A DNA stretch of 64,000 nucleotides from Iris pallida. Its lineage: Eukaryota > Streptophyta > Magnoliopsida > Asparagales > Iridaceae. Position numbers and translations under genes: made by a program. The stretch spans positions 82,853 to 146,852 of the forward strand of contig JANAVB010006999.1 in the NCBI GenBank assembly GCA_029216955.1, read 5' to 3'. Of this stretch, positions 26,465 through 36,987 are shown piece after piece. Within the stretch, counting starts at the first letter, position 1, and each line of letters opens with the position of its first letter. Under the pieces are notes generated by a model. The model did no database searches and was not told the origin of the DNA. It saw nothing but the letters and a program-made list of their open reading frames with translations.

Positions 26465-26777
26465 AGGTCTCGTTTGGTTCGCGGAATGGAAGGAAAATGA
26501 AATTAATTCTTGTTATTTTTTTTCCTTCGGAAAATTTTAATTCCTATTGATTTTTTTTTTTCGATGTTTGGCAATGCCAAAGAATTTGGAAAAGAAAGTG
26601 AATATTTCAATGTGGGAAAGTGATTCCTTTCTTGGATGGATGGAATCACTTTTCCCTCTAATTTTCCTTCGATTGGGAATCACTTTTCTTTCCTCCTCAA
26701 TTCCTTGGGCACCCAAACATAGGAAAGTAATCACTTTTCTTTTCCAACCGGAAGATTCTGCGAACCAAACGAGGCCT
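26465..26777. mobile_element. MITE of about 313 bp
   Basis: The ends are inverted repeats: AGGTCTCGTTTGGTTCGC at 26465 and its near-exact complement ending GCGAACCAAACGAGGCCT at 26777, with two mismatches over 23 bp. The interior is also partly self-complementary, with GGAAAGTGATTCC-like stretches, and has no coding capacity. The CTCGTTTGGTT start is typical of Tourist/PIF-Harbinger MITEs. I could not find a clear target-site duplication (flanks CATCC and CAATA), so the superfamily is unresolved. Confidence 0.75.
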
Positions 26778-27257
26778 CAATATTGACATCACAACCAATC
26801 GTGTCCGTGTCCGTCCGCATGTCCATAACCATCATCTAGCCACACCATCAGCTATAGTCGTATCCGGACCCGTGTGTCCGTGTCCGTCCCATTTTATTCC
26901 ATTACACATTACAAACCCAGCTCGTGTCGGACACGACCGATACGAATAACACAACAAATCGACCAGTGATCGGCCGCCTCCTTGGCCGCTATCGAGCCCG
27001 TCACCAACGCCACCAGTCGACCTCTTCACGCCGTGGCGCTTCAAGCCAGACCCTCACCCCGCAGTGACCGCACCATTCCATCCGACCAGCACAGCACCTC
27101 GGTGAGGTTTCTTCCCCCTCTCTTCTCATCTCTCTTTCCTCTCTATCTGGTATTCATTTCTAAATGCAATTCTCTTTCCCATGAAAAAGCAGCACAGTAG
27201 CCATTTATTGTGTTTAGGCATTCCTATCTCTCTTTCGTATTTAATAGCTATGCTTTC

Positions 27258-27265
<8 letters not shown>

Positions 27266-27301
<36 letters not shown>
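27266..27301. repeat. (CT)n microsatellite
   Basis: An uninterrupted CT dinucleotide run in the leader part of the gypsy LTR. Confidence 0.95.
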
Positions 27302-27304
<3 letters not shown>

Positions 27305-27379
27305 ACTTGGAACAAATATGTTCTCCCTATTCTTAGAGTTGAGGTATGAGTGAAACAAAAGAATAATAATGTTTTAGTA

Positions 27380-27380
<1 letters not shown>

Positions 27381-27413
<33 letters not shown>
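27381..27413. repeat. (TTA)n microsatellite
   Basis: Eleven consecutive TTA units inside the gypsy LTR. Confidence 0.95.
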
Positions 27414-27417
<4 letters not shown>

Positions 27418-27974
27418 CACAAAATTTGAAGGGGCATTCGAAGCTTCAAATATTATATTACCCTTGTGGTATTTAGTTATGGCTTTTACATAAAAAATCT
27501 TCTTAAATTATGGTATTTTAAATATAGTGTTTTTGTCCCAAAAAAGAGGTCTATATTGACAAAAATTAGGTTTTAGCCATAAAATGATTCTAGATTTCAA
27601 AGTATTTGCCCAAAAAAATTTTGTAATAAAAACGTAGTTTTCAAAGATTATAAATAATTTGTAAAAAGAGTTATAAATAAATATTTATGTTAATTCCTTC
27701 GATTATACAATCACTACCGTGACTAACCATATTTTCATTTCCTTTGCGCTTCCAAATTTTTGCATATCAACCCTAGCCAATTGGGCTATTCTGGACGCAA
27801 TGGTATTATATGTTCCACCAGCTAAGGACCCCATGCGAGTATATCTCTGATAGTTTTTATATTTGATCATCTATATTATTCATGTATTTAGTAGTGTTTT
27901 ACATTGATATTCTGTTGATTCTCAACATGATTGGTACACGATATGGTAGTTATGGATTCTTTACATATTGTTCG

Positions 27975-28721
27975 TGTTAGTCCCGGGACGCAATTTTCGA
28001 TGAAAAACTGAAAAAATGAAACGATTATAAAAATAACATTTCTAGCAACACTCCAAAGAAGGTGCTTGACAGAGATTCTTGGAGGATTCTGGATTACGAA
28101 AATCTAAGAAGATTTCGTAACATCAGCAAAGGATTATAGTACTTCTAAAAAGAAAGTACAAATCGAGTTGCTAGCACCAGCAGTGAAGTGGATGATAGGC
28201 AATAAATGGAAGAACAACCTGCTGGGGTGAATTATTACCGTTGCTCAAAGCTTAATTCAACCCATACGAACAGCTTCCATGAACCAGCAAGTTCGACGAA
28301 GAACTTTGGAATACTCTGCTCTTCTGACTCCTCGAAAGGTGCACGGACTCCTGCGCTAAGTGGCGCTGGTGCACTGCTTCTCTCAAACTCTGTAGAATTT
28401 GTAAGGAATTGTGTTAAGAAATACTTCTGTTCTTATGTGTCCATATTACGCCTCATGAGCCCATGAGCCCGAGTCCGAGTCGCAAAGTCCCTACGGAGCT
28501 TAGCTCCATTGAAAATTAATTCCCAAGGGCAAAAAGCATGAATGCTTCAATGTTGATTGGCCTTTTTTTACTAGAAAAATACCCCCACATAACACACCCA
28601 TGTGCACCTCCACACCACTTGTGCATCTCTAAACAAGCATAGCTTATATATAGATATACATTTCTTTTGGCCTAGCCGACGTGGAACTAAAATTTTCAAT
28701 ACAAAGGCCAAAATTCCAACA
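27975..28721 (-). mobile_element. Ty1/copia 3' LTR
   Basis: On the minus strand the LTR begins TGTTGGAATTTTGGCC, a classic plant copia LTR start, and ends GACTAACA, giving 747 bp. Just outside its start the minus strand has ATATATGGGGGAT, a polypurine tract. A TATATATAAG box lies at 28644-28652 (plus coordinates). The orientation matches the pol fragments at 48078-50894. The left flank, 27970-27974, is GTTCG and should recur beyond the missing 5' LTR. The 5' LTR is not in the window. Confidence 0.82.
28644..28652 (-). promoter_or_regulatory. TATA box of copia LTR
   Basis: The minus strand reads TATATATAA about 70 bp into the LTR, a normal U3/R position for short copia LTRs. Confidence 0.6.
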
Positions 28722-28979
28722 ATCCCCCATATATCTCTATTTATGGGTTTGAGTGTTCCCCGCAGTAATTGTCCATCATGCATTAGGAGAGATGTCGCTG
28801 ACGACTTGAAACTTTCCGCATGGGTCAAACAACATACTATAATACAAGAATGGACTAAGCCTTGAATTCTGTACCATAGCTGAAGTTTTTTCCACTCACA
28901 TGACGTAGTTATATGTGCTTCTGGCTGCACATTAAAGGCCCTTTGCAGCCTGGTTTCAGTGTATAATTTGGGCGCCTAC
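28722..28979 (-). mobile_element. copia 3' untranslated region, distal piece
   Basis: This piece lies between the copia polypurine tract (28722-28740) and the CACTA E1 insertion. It continues at 35819-36006 and 47461-48077. Its last three bases, TAC, are duplicated after E1. The 119-codon minus ORF crossing the LTR boundary is not a known protein. Confidence 0.75.
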
Positions 28980-29345
28980 CACTACTAAAATACCCCACTT
29001 TACCGACGGAAGTTTAGCGACGGACGGATTCCGTCGCTAATAGCGACCAGTTTCCGACATCTTAGCGACGGATTAGCGACACAGACAACATAACATAATT
29101 TTTTCCAATTTTAAATGTTAAAATATGTCGGGTTTCCGTCGCTAAGTCGACGAACGTTAGCGACGGATTCTTTTTCGTCGCTTATTCGTCGCAAATGTTG
29201 GCGGCAAAATCTTTAAAACATTGGCGGGAACTTTAGCGACTAACTGGCGACGGATATATCCGTCGGAAAACACCTTTTAATTGGCGACGGTGTAGCGACT
29301 AATTTATTCCGTCGCTATTCCGTCGCTAGGTTCTGTGCCCTAACT
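28980..29345 (+). repeat. E1 left subterminal repeats and terminal inverted repeat
   Basis: TTAGCGACGGA-type motifs occur repeatedly in both orientations after the CACTA end. In En/Spm the equivalent subterminal repeats bind TNPA. The same motif fills the right end and both ends of E2. Confidence 0.9.
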
Positions 29346-29386
29346 TAAATTGAACCGACGGGGGAGAATTTTTCATTCCCCCCAAA

Positions 29387-29467
29387 CTCTCTCTCTCTCT
29401 CGCGGCTCTCTCTCTCTCGCGCGCGGCTCTCTCTCTCTCTCTCGCGGCTCTCTCTCTCTCTACCAGG

Positions 29468-29504
<37 letters not shown>

Positions 29505-29505
29505 A
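29387..29505. repeat. (CT)n tract with CGCGG interruptions
   Basis: CT runs are broken by four GCGGCT/CGCGCG units. A (GA)n tract in the matching place of E2 (47031-47064) shows it is part of the family's structure. Confidence 0.9.
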
Positions 29506-29508
29506 ATT

Positions 29509-29990
29509 TTGGGTTTTGGGGCCGGGGGGGGGAGTGGGGGGGGGTCGGCTTCGCGGGGGGTGGAGAGGGCGGGGGGGGTGGTGAATGGGGTCAGGGGGTC
29601 GGGGGGGTGTGGGGAATGGGGGCAGGGGGTGGGGGGGGTGGGGAATGAGGGTCGGGGGGTCGGGGGGGTGGGAATGGGGGCAGGGGGGTCGGGGGGTGGG
29701 GGGTGGAGAGGGCAGGGGGGTCGGGGGGGGTGTTGAATGGGGGCAGGGGGGTCGGGAGGGGGTCGGGAATGGGGGCAGGGGGGTCGGGGGGCGGGGGGTG
29801 GGGGGTGGAGAGGGCAGGGGGGTCGGAGGGCGGGGGGTGGGGGTGGAGAGGGCAGGGGGTCGGGGGGGTGGGGAATGGGGGCAGGGGGGTCGGGGGGGGT
29901 GGGTAATGGAGAGGGCAGGGCGGTCGGGGGGGGGGGGAGGGGTGTTGAATGGGGGCAGGGGGGTCGGAGGGGTGGGGAATGGGTTGCATT
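29509..29990 (+). repeat. G-rich minisatellite with G-quadruplex potential
   Basis: For about 480 bp the plus strand consists of irregular repeats of GGGGGGTCGGGGGGTGG and GGAATGGGGGCAGG. There are many runs of four or more Gs within short loops, so quadruplex formation is expected. Long overlapping ORFs rich in Gly or Pro on both strands are artefacts of composition. The E2 counterpart is C-rich on the plus strand (39496-39868 and 46909-47030), as expected for its inverted orientation. Confidence 0.9.
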
Positions 29991-30239
29991 CCCCGATACG
30001 GATACGGTTTGGCATGTCCCGATCCTAAGAAATAATACTATTTCATTTAATTTAATTTCATTTAATTTCAAAACTACTAAGAAATAATACTTAAAACACT
30101 TAAAATTATGCCTAAATGTATAAATTATATGTTTTTAAATGTAAATAATTTATTAATAATTATTTGTTTTCCAATACCAAAAAAATCCGATACTTCGATC
30201 CGATACCGCCGATACTACCGATATCGCCGATACCAATAC

Positions 30240-31110
30240 TAGATTGCTTAGACTTATATTGCAAGGTAACTTGATACAAGTTATGATACAATGTAAATGC
30301 AAGTATACATGTTAGCTAGATAGCTTAGACTTATATTGCAATCTCCTATTCACACGAGTATTGATATCGCCGATGCCAATACTCGTAGGAATATATAGTC
30401 CGATACCGATTCCGATACTTTGAACCTTGATTAAATACATGTTAGTATAGTATCTTCACATATATGTTAAGAGTATATACATGATTAGCAAGGTAACTAG
30501 ATACAAGTTATGATACAATGTAAATGCAAGTATACATGTTAGCTAGATAGCTTAGACTTATATTGCAATCTCCTATTCACACGAGTATTGATATCGCCGA
30601 TGCCAATACTCGTAGGAATATATAGTCCGATACCGATTCCGATACCGATACTTTGAACCTTGATTTAAATACATGTTAGTATAGTGTCTTCACATATATG
30701 TTAAGAGTATATACATGATTAGCAAGGTAACTAGATACAAGTTATGATACAATGTAAATGCAAGTATACATGTTAGCTAGATAGCTTAGACTTATATTGC
30801 AATCTCCTATTCACACGAGTATTGATATCGCCAATGCCAATACTCGTAGGAATATATAGTCCGATACCGATTCCGATACCGATACTTTGAACCTTGATTT
30901 AAATACATGTTAGTATAGTGTCTTCACATATATGTTAAGAGTATATACATGATTAGCAAGGTAACTAGATACAAGTTATGATACAATGTAAATGCAAGTA
31001 TACATGTTAGCTAGATAGCTTAGACTTATATTGCAATCTCCTATTCACACGAGTATTGATATCGCCGATACCAATACTCGTAGGAATAGTCCGATACCGA
31101 TATACATTGT
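30240..31110 (+). repeat. 234-bp tandem repeat array (about 3.7 copies)
   Basis: The phrase ATGATTAGCAAGGTAACTAG recurs at about 30481, 30715 and 30949, a period of 234 bp. Each unit contains CCGATACCGATTCCGATACC, GAACCTTGATT and ATACTCGTAGGAATA. Copies are nearly identical, so the array is young or homogenised. It lies just upstream of the transposase genes. A related array with a period near 143 bp is in E2. Confidence 0.92.
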
Positions 31111-31429
31111 AGAGCTCTGTTTTGCTATTCTGGACATGTTGTGACCTGTGCTGTTCTAAATAGGAGCCAGACACACTCCTGAGACGGGGGAGTATGTATA
31201 GTGATGTGGATTCTTACTAACTTATCATGTGAACCCATTTATGGGCCCTTCATTGAACCTTCTCATGTGCAACTTTCAGTCCATTCACAGTTCACTATAT
31301 TGTACTCTACATCACCTAGTTCACTTATATCTAACATCCTAACCCTAATCCAAATTTATGAGTATCGGTATCGGGCTATTCTTATGTTTAGTTTGTCTTA
31401 CGATACAGATTTTTACATCCAAATTGAGG

Positions 31430-32464
31430 ATGAGTCGTTATTTTGTTGATCGTACATGGATGTACAAACGGCAACACGAGAGTAGAATTGGTGTGAGTGA
31501 CGATTTTCAGGCAGGCGTGGAAGTATTTCTTAATTATGCAATGAGCAAAGCTCAGTACATGGACGGTAACAAAATTAAGTGTCCATGTGTTAAATGTCAC
31601 AATAGACGTTACGAAGAAGTGGTGACTGCGAGAGATTATTTGACCCGTAAGGGTTTCGTACGTAATTACGGCCTGTGGTCATCGCAAGGTGAACTATATT
31701 CGGAAAGACAGGCTGCGGAAGCTGCTACTTATGCTTTTGATGATAATGCTGCAACGGATGTCATCGAAGACCACGGATGCTCTGTTGATTATGGAGATCT
31801 GCAGAACCTTGCACGAGATATGGTGTATGATGCGGCAGGGCCTAATTTTGATCCGGAGGATCCTAATCCCGAGGCGAAGGAGTTCTATGACATGTTTCAG
31901 GACGCAGATACTTCTCTATATCCTGGTTGTGAGACTCATTCCGTACTGTCAGTGACGATGCGGTTGTTGAACATAAAGTCTGATTTTAACTTGCCACAAG
32001 CTTGCTATAATCGGATCACAGAAGTAATCAAGGAGGTGTTACCGAAGGAATCAAAAGAGCTACCAAAAAACTTCTACAAGTCAAAGATGATGGTCCGACA
32101 ACTGGGACTGGGATACGAGAAGATAGATTGTTGTCGCAACGGATGCATGTTGTACTACAAAGAGAATTGCGTATCAGAAAGTTGCAGCTTCTGTAATGCG
32201 GATCGTTACAAGCCAGTACAGGAAAAAGGAAAGTCGACTAGAAAACGACGTCCTTACAAGTATATGCATTACTTGTCGATCACGAAGCGCTTGCAGAGGA
32301 TGTATATGTCTCTAAATACAGCAGAACACATGACATGGCACAGCGAAGAACGCATAAAGGACGAAGGAGAATTGTCACATCCTTCGGATGGAGAGGCGTG
32401 GAAACATTTTGATTTGTGTCATCCAGATTTTGCTGCAGAGCCTAGAAATGTACACCTGGCGCTA
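31430..32464 (+). pseudogene. truncated CACTA transposase (TNPD/tnp2 family)
   Basis: The reading frame starts at ATG 31430 and gives about 345 residues. The N-terminal transposase-associated domain shows FVDRTWMYKR and, near residue 48, the Cys-rich CPCVKCHNRR. The start of the tnp2 domain follows: a GLGYEKIDCC stretch, a CX3C...CX2C cluster, LQRMYMS, AEHMTWH and HPSDGEAWKHFD. Homology stops after NVHLAL. The catalytic region and the C-terminal domains of full-length tnp2 proteins (around 1,000 residues) are absent, because only about 200 bp separate this point from the next gene. The frame stays open by chance to 33190 through introns of that gene. The protein cannot be a working transposase; the N-terminal domain alone could still be made. 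Confidence 0.9.
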
Positions 32465-32677
32465 TGTTTTTGTCGGACACATTCTTATTTCAGTTTATGT
32501 TTTTGTCGTTCGATCATCTACTTATTGTATGATTTTCTTTTTACAGATGGCACTCTTAGTTCGCATTGTCTTGACGGCACTCGCCGCCCTGCTGCTGGTA
32601 TATATATTTTAGTTCAGTTTTATATTCATTTATACTTCTATATTGTTAATTATATTTATGTGTTCTATTTACAGGTC

Positions 32678-34684
32678 ATGGTCACTACCACTCGTGCTGC
32701 TGGCAGTGGCCGTGGACGTGATGGTAGTGGTGCTGGTGGTGGCGGTACTGGCCGTGGTGGGCGTGGTGGTAGCGGCACTGGCCGTGGACGTGATGGTAGC
32801 GGTCGTGGTGGTAGCGGCACTGGCCGTGGACGTGATGGTAGCGGTCGTGGTGGTAGCGGTCGTGGTCGCCTTCCACATTCCCCGGATATAGAGTCCTCCG
32901 ATCCCGACCTGGAGAGCCCGGCCACAGACTCTTCCCGCCGTCGATCTATCTCTGCGCTACCTTCATCTTTATCGAGGCCTGAGACTCCATCCGCTAGCGG
33001 ATCCGTTCCGCCCCCGGATGCACCAGCGGGTACACCATCAGTTACTGCAGGGTGGGCTCCGGAGTACCCCCGGATTCAGCTTCATCCTGCTACCGGTGAG
33101 TACATCCGCGGACCCGCGGATCCTCCGACGCCTCCAGAGAGGCCGATAGGCGAGAACCGACGAGAGCTATGGCCCGCGGGTGATACGTAAGTAAATTTAA
33201 GTTAATTTATTAAATTTGTTTCATTTATTCAAGTTAATAATCCAGTCTTTGCTTCTTTGTAGGTTTTTCCCGTATGATGCTGCCCGGATACTCGGGCAAA
33301 TTATCCGGGAAAACTACCATGGCCCCTACCTCAATTTTTCTGAGGTGCCTCAGAACATGCAGTACGTCTGGCTCGAGGAGATGAAGGTATATATATATCT
33401 TTTGGTTAATTATTAATTATTCTTTAATCCACTAATTTTTTAATTACGTGATAGTTTAATTTGTATGTCAGACGACGTTCTGGTGGCCCCCCCATCGCGA
33501 GGAGTTGATTCGCAAGGCCTACAAAGCCGTCGCCGGGAAGAAGATACGGGATACGGTGTACGACGTTCGTACGGCGCATTCGAGGAAGAAGTGGCTCCGG
33601 GAGGAGTACTACGAGCAGATGTTGGATAAGATGAATACTGCTCAGTACAGGGAGAAATCAGAGAAAGCGAAGGCGAGCAGACAGGCCGCTGGTCTGCATA
33701 CGGGAGGTTCAAGGCCCCACGCAGCGACGCGTGCAGATTTGGTGAGATATCGCAAATTCATTTCACTATTAAATTCGGTACTATTAATATACGTAGTTAA
33801 TTAAATTCGACGTATATTTCGTATGCAGGCACAACGGGCGGTAAAGGAGGGGAGAGAGCCGGAGTCGGTCACCGCCTACGATGTATTCCTGCATACACAC
33901 AAGAGGCGGGCAGACGGGAGCTTCGTCGACGCGAGGGCCCAGGCGACTGATGTAAGTAATTACGTTTATGAGATTTATATTAGAAATATAATTATTGTTA
34001 ACTTAATTAGGTGAACGTAGGATTCAAATTATAACTTAGGGAAACATAGGATTTAGATTATAACTTAGAAAAACTTATAGTATAAACACATTCATTGGAT
34101 AGGCTGCATATCGTGAGGCCCTTAGTCAGATTGAGCCCCCTGCCGAGGTTGTCGGCGAAACGACGCCCACCCAGACGCCCTCTTCTATGGCCGCTCGCTA
34201 CGACGACGTGTTCGTAGAGTCTGTCGGCGGCTTTAATAAAGGGCGCGTCTACGGCGTAGGTTCCCTGGCGGCGTCGTTGCAGGGCGCGACTCCGAGATAT
34301 CCACCGCCCCCGCCTCCTCCCGCGCCCCCGTCGGACGATATGAGGACGCAGCTTGCGACTCTCACCTCCGATATGTCGAAAATGCGGAGTCTAATGTCGG
34401 ATGTGCTGGAGCGCCTTCCGCGTCCTTCTTCTGCTCCCGGTCCAGATCCGTCTGCTCCCGGTCCGTCTAGTGCGGTTGCCGGTCCTTCCGACCCTGGACG
34501 TTATTCATTTGACCGTTCTGTCGAGGTCCGCCTGGTACCGGATACTGCGCTCATTGGGCTCATGGACTTGATGTCGCCAGAGCAGCTCCGCACGCTTCCA
34601 GAGCATGTGTTGTCCCAGGTGCCGGCGTACATGGTGGAAGAGTACATCCGCAGAGCCGAACGACGACGCGATCCATCTCAATGA
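32678..34684 (+). CDS. TNPA-like CACTA protein (Ptta/En/Spm, Transposase_24 type), five exons
   Basis: I assemble five exons with GT...AG borders: 32678-33186, 33263-33386, 33472-33741, 33829-33951 and 34103-34684. They give 535 codons with no stop, and all four junctions keep frame. The N-terminus is a Gly/Arg-rich disordered region built from RGRDGSG repeats, then Pro/Ser-rich sequence. The conserved core contains FFPYDAARILG, TTFWWPPHREELIRKAYKA and VFLHTHKRRADGSFVDARAQ, typical of the second CACTA gene. The C-terminus has a Pro run and a LPEHVLSQVPAYMVEEYIRR helix. TNPA-type proteins bind subterminal repeats and help excision. An upstream exon from ATG 32546, spliced at 32597 to 32675, would add 18 residues. 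Confidence 0.85.
32698..32868 (+). repeat. coding minisatellite for RGRDGSG repeats
   Basis: Units such as GGCCGTGGACGTGATGGTAG repeat in frame within exon 1 of the TNPA-like gene, producing a basic, Gly-rich N-terminal tail. Open frames on the other strand across it are shadows. Confidence 0.85.
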
Positions 34685-34975
34685 TATTTGTACTATTTTT
34701 GGATATTTGTACTGTTTTTGGATTTTGAATTCTGGATATTTTGGAAGCGTACATGAATGTTTGGATATTATGAATTTGTGTATTTGTGTTTGGATATTTG
34801 TACATAGATGTTTGGATATTTCTGTTTGATATTGGATATTATGAATTTGGATATTTGGATATTTGGATATTTGTTGATCGTACATGGATGTTTGGATATT
34901 GGATATTATGAATATGTGTAATATTTAAGAAAAGGAAATAGAATGTTTCTGTAATTTTTTTAATTAATGTTGCAT
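34685..34975 (+). repeat. AT-rich GGATATTTG minisatellite after TNPA-like gene
   Basis: GGATATTTGTAC and GGATATTATGAAT units repeat irregularly from the stop codon to about 34920. The E2 region 36595-36775, which occupies the same 3' position, carries a related repeat on the other strand. Confidence 0.75.
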
Positions 34976-35818
34976 TTAGCGACGGACTAGCGACTAATTA
35001 GCGACGGATATATCTTTTTAGCGACCGATGAGCGACTAACTAGCGACGGGAAATCCGTCGCTAACTGGGTTATATAAATATTTGCAGTTACCGACGGACG
35101 AGCGACGGACAATCCGTCGCTAACTGGTTGAAATAAATTTGCAGGTAGCGACGATCTAGCGACCAACTAGCGACGGAACTTCCGTCGCTAACTGGGTACA
35201 ATTAATATTAGCGACGGAATATCGACTACCTAGCGACGGCAAATCCGTCGACATGGTTCTGGAAATATGGTAGGTTTCCAGAGACTTAGCGACGGATAAT
35301 GGGTCGCTAATCTGTCGCTAATCTGTCGAGGATGACGACGGACTAGCGACGGCTTAGCGACCCATTATCCGTCGACATGGTTCTGGAATTATGGAAGCTT
35401 TCCAGAACCAGGCCGACGCCCTACCTGTCGCTAATCCGTCGCTATAACGTCGAGGTTAACGACGGAATGGCGACGGAATAGCGACCGATTTTGCGTATCA
35501 GGAACCTCTCTGATACGCTTTTACCGACCTATTTACGACGGCTTAGCGACGGATATTTTAATATTATATGGCATGTAAACCGACGGGAACAAGTCGCTAA
35601 TCCGTCGCTAATCCGTTGAAAGGCAACCGTCGGTAATCAGTCGCTAGTCCGTCGGTTAACCATTTGTCCGACGGCTTAGCGACGGACAAATTTTAGCGAC
35701 GACGTATTTCCCGACGGCCATTTTCATCAAATATCCGTCGCTATGCCGTCGGTAATTTATGTTACCGACGGATTCGCGACGGATGTGGCCGTCGCTAAAG
35801 TTGGTTATTTTGGTAGTG
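34976..35818 (+). repeat. E1 right subterminal repeats and terminal inverted repeat
   Basis: About 840 bp with dozens of TAGCGACGGA/TCCGTCGCTA motifs in both orientations, ending in the CACTA inverted repeat. Several pairs face each other and could form hairpins, for example around 35280-35400. Confidence 0.92.
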
Positions 35819-36006
35819 TACAACTTTACCCTCAAGTGACGGCTTGCTATCTCTGTCCATACACTATAGGTGAGTTATTTATTAAAGAGACATGGCATGA
35901 AGGGCTTTGCGCTTCCTTTACGGTGCTACGCCACTATGACTTGGCCTAAAGCCGAGGCATTATCCCTACCGAAAACCTCATCGTAGTGTCATACTACTGT
36001 AGCATG
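35819..36006 (-). mobile_element. copia 3' untranslated fragment between E1 and E2
   Basis: This 188-bp piece of host copia DNA begins with the TAC duplicate of E1 and ends with the ATG duplicate of E2. It carries one copy of a CTTGGCCTAAAGCCGAGGC hairpin unit (35940-35958) that recurs at about 47537 and 47702. It therefore joins directly to 47461 once E2 is removed. Confidence 0.85.
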
Positions 36007-36520
36007 CACTACTAAAATACATCGAATTAGCGACTGCCATATACGTCGCTAATCCGTCGGTAAATCAACTTAACGACGGCTAACAAACAGAATTTGGCTA
36101 AAAAATCCGTCGGGAAATAGCCCATCGCTAAAAAAAGTCCGTCGTTATTCTGTCGCCATTCGACTGCTTAGCGACGGCTTGCCATCATCAAAGATCAAAC
36201 ATTTAGCGACGGCTAGGCGACGGATTTCCGTCAAATCAATTATCGAAAAAAAAAATTATACTACTTTTTAGTGACGGACAGGTCCATCGGTAATATGTCG
36301 GTAACTGCATATCATAGAGTTTCTGATACAAAAAATCTGACGCGAATTCGTCGCTAGCCGTCGCTAATAGTCACAGAAGAACGACGGTTTAGCGACGGAA
36401 TATCCGTCGCTTAGGTTCTAAAAATATTTATATTTCCAGAACCTTGTCGACGGATAATCTGTCGCTAAACCGTCACTCAGTCATCACCTTTCGTCGCAAG
36501 TCCGTCGCTAACTGAAATTT
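36007..36520 (-). repeat. E2 left subterminal repeats (3' end of element)
   Basis: GCGACGG/CCGTCGC motifs recur in both directions over about 500 bp after the CACTA end. They are more degenerate than in E1, for example CCATCGC and GTGACGG variants. Confidence 0.88.
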
Positions 36521-36594
36521 TTTTGAAAAAAATTACATAAAACACAGCATTCCTTGTCCGTACAACATCTGAAACATCGAAACATCACAATATG

Positions 36595-36775
36595 CATCAC
36601 ACCTCACACAAACCCACCAACCAATATACCTCACACACCAATATACAAATATATATCACAAATACATCACACAAACTAACATACATCAATGACCAACAAA
36701 CCAATATACATCACACACCAATATACAAATATCTATTACAAATACTTCACACAAACCAACATACATCAATGAGAC
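36595..36775. repeat. tandem repeat, about 79-bp unit, two copies
   Basis: CCAATATACAAATAT and ACATACATCAATGA recur about 79 bp apart. The 67-codon ORF across it simply reads the repeat. Confidence 0.75.
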
Positions 36776-36946
36776 CCGGAGCAACCCTCCGTTGAATTTT
36801 TGTATAATAAAAGTCTAGGTAATAGCATCCAAAAACATCCAAGTCTATAAAATAACTATGTCTAGAAAATAAAAATCCGTCAAGTGTTGTAAAACCATCC
36901 AAGTAAAACCCATAAATAAGTCTACCGAAAATAAATCAGGTCAAAA

Positions 36947-36949
<3 letters not shown>

Positions 36950-36985
<36 letters not shown>
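36950..36985. repeat. (TA)n microsatellite
   Basis: A run of TA dinucleotides adjoins the end of the TNPA-like remnant and extends its open frame artificially. Confidence 0.95.

Positions 36986-36987
<2 letters not shown>

Larger units (their letters stand above)
25341..27974 (+). mobile_element. gypsy 3' LTR, interrupted by MITE and cut by copia
   Basis: The LTR starts TGTAACCCCACTTCCCG after the polypurine tract. It has a TATATATAAATA box at 26287-26298, a MITE at 26465-26777, a (CT)n tract at 27266-27301, a (TTA)n tract at 27381-27413 and the shared GCGAGTATATCTCTGATAG motif near 27832. It stops at 27974, where the copia LTR begins, roughly at the position of 59800 in the right-hand LTR. 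Its terminal part is not found in the window and is expected beyond the far end of the copia insertion. Confidence 0.7.
28980..35818 (+). mobile_element. CACTA (En/Spm) transposon E1
   Basis: The ends are CACTACTAAAATA (28980) and its complement TATTTTGGTAGTG (ending 35818), flanked by a perfect 3-bp TSD TAC (28977-28979 and 35819-35821). Dense GCGACGG/CCGTCGC subterminal repeats fill about 360 bp at the left and 840 bp at the right. In order the interior holds a CT tract, a G-rich minisatellite, 234-bp tandem repeats, a truncated TNPD gene and an intact TNPA-like gene. It sits inside the copia 3' untranslated region. At 6.8 kb it is a deletion derivative that lacks the catalytic part of its own transposase. 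Confidence 0.95.

Noticed and set aside
28206..28466. 86-codon ORF in the copia LTR
   Set aside because: It lies wholly inside the copia LTR, antisense to the element, with no recognisable domain.
29460..30087. Long Pro-rich (minus) and Gly-rich (plus) ORFs, up to 203 codons
   Set aside because: They overlap on both strands in several frames across a G-rich minisatellite. Absence of stops follows from composition.
31358..33190. Single 610-codon protein
   Set aside because: The frame joins the transposase N-terminus, a non-conserved stretch with intron-like sequence, and exon 1 of the next gene. It is two genes, not one.
34976..35818. Regularly repeated GCGACGG units as a CRISPR-like array
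   Set aside because: Units are short, in both orientations and irregularly spaced, and they lie at CACTA ends in a plant genome. They are subterminal repeats.
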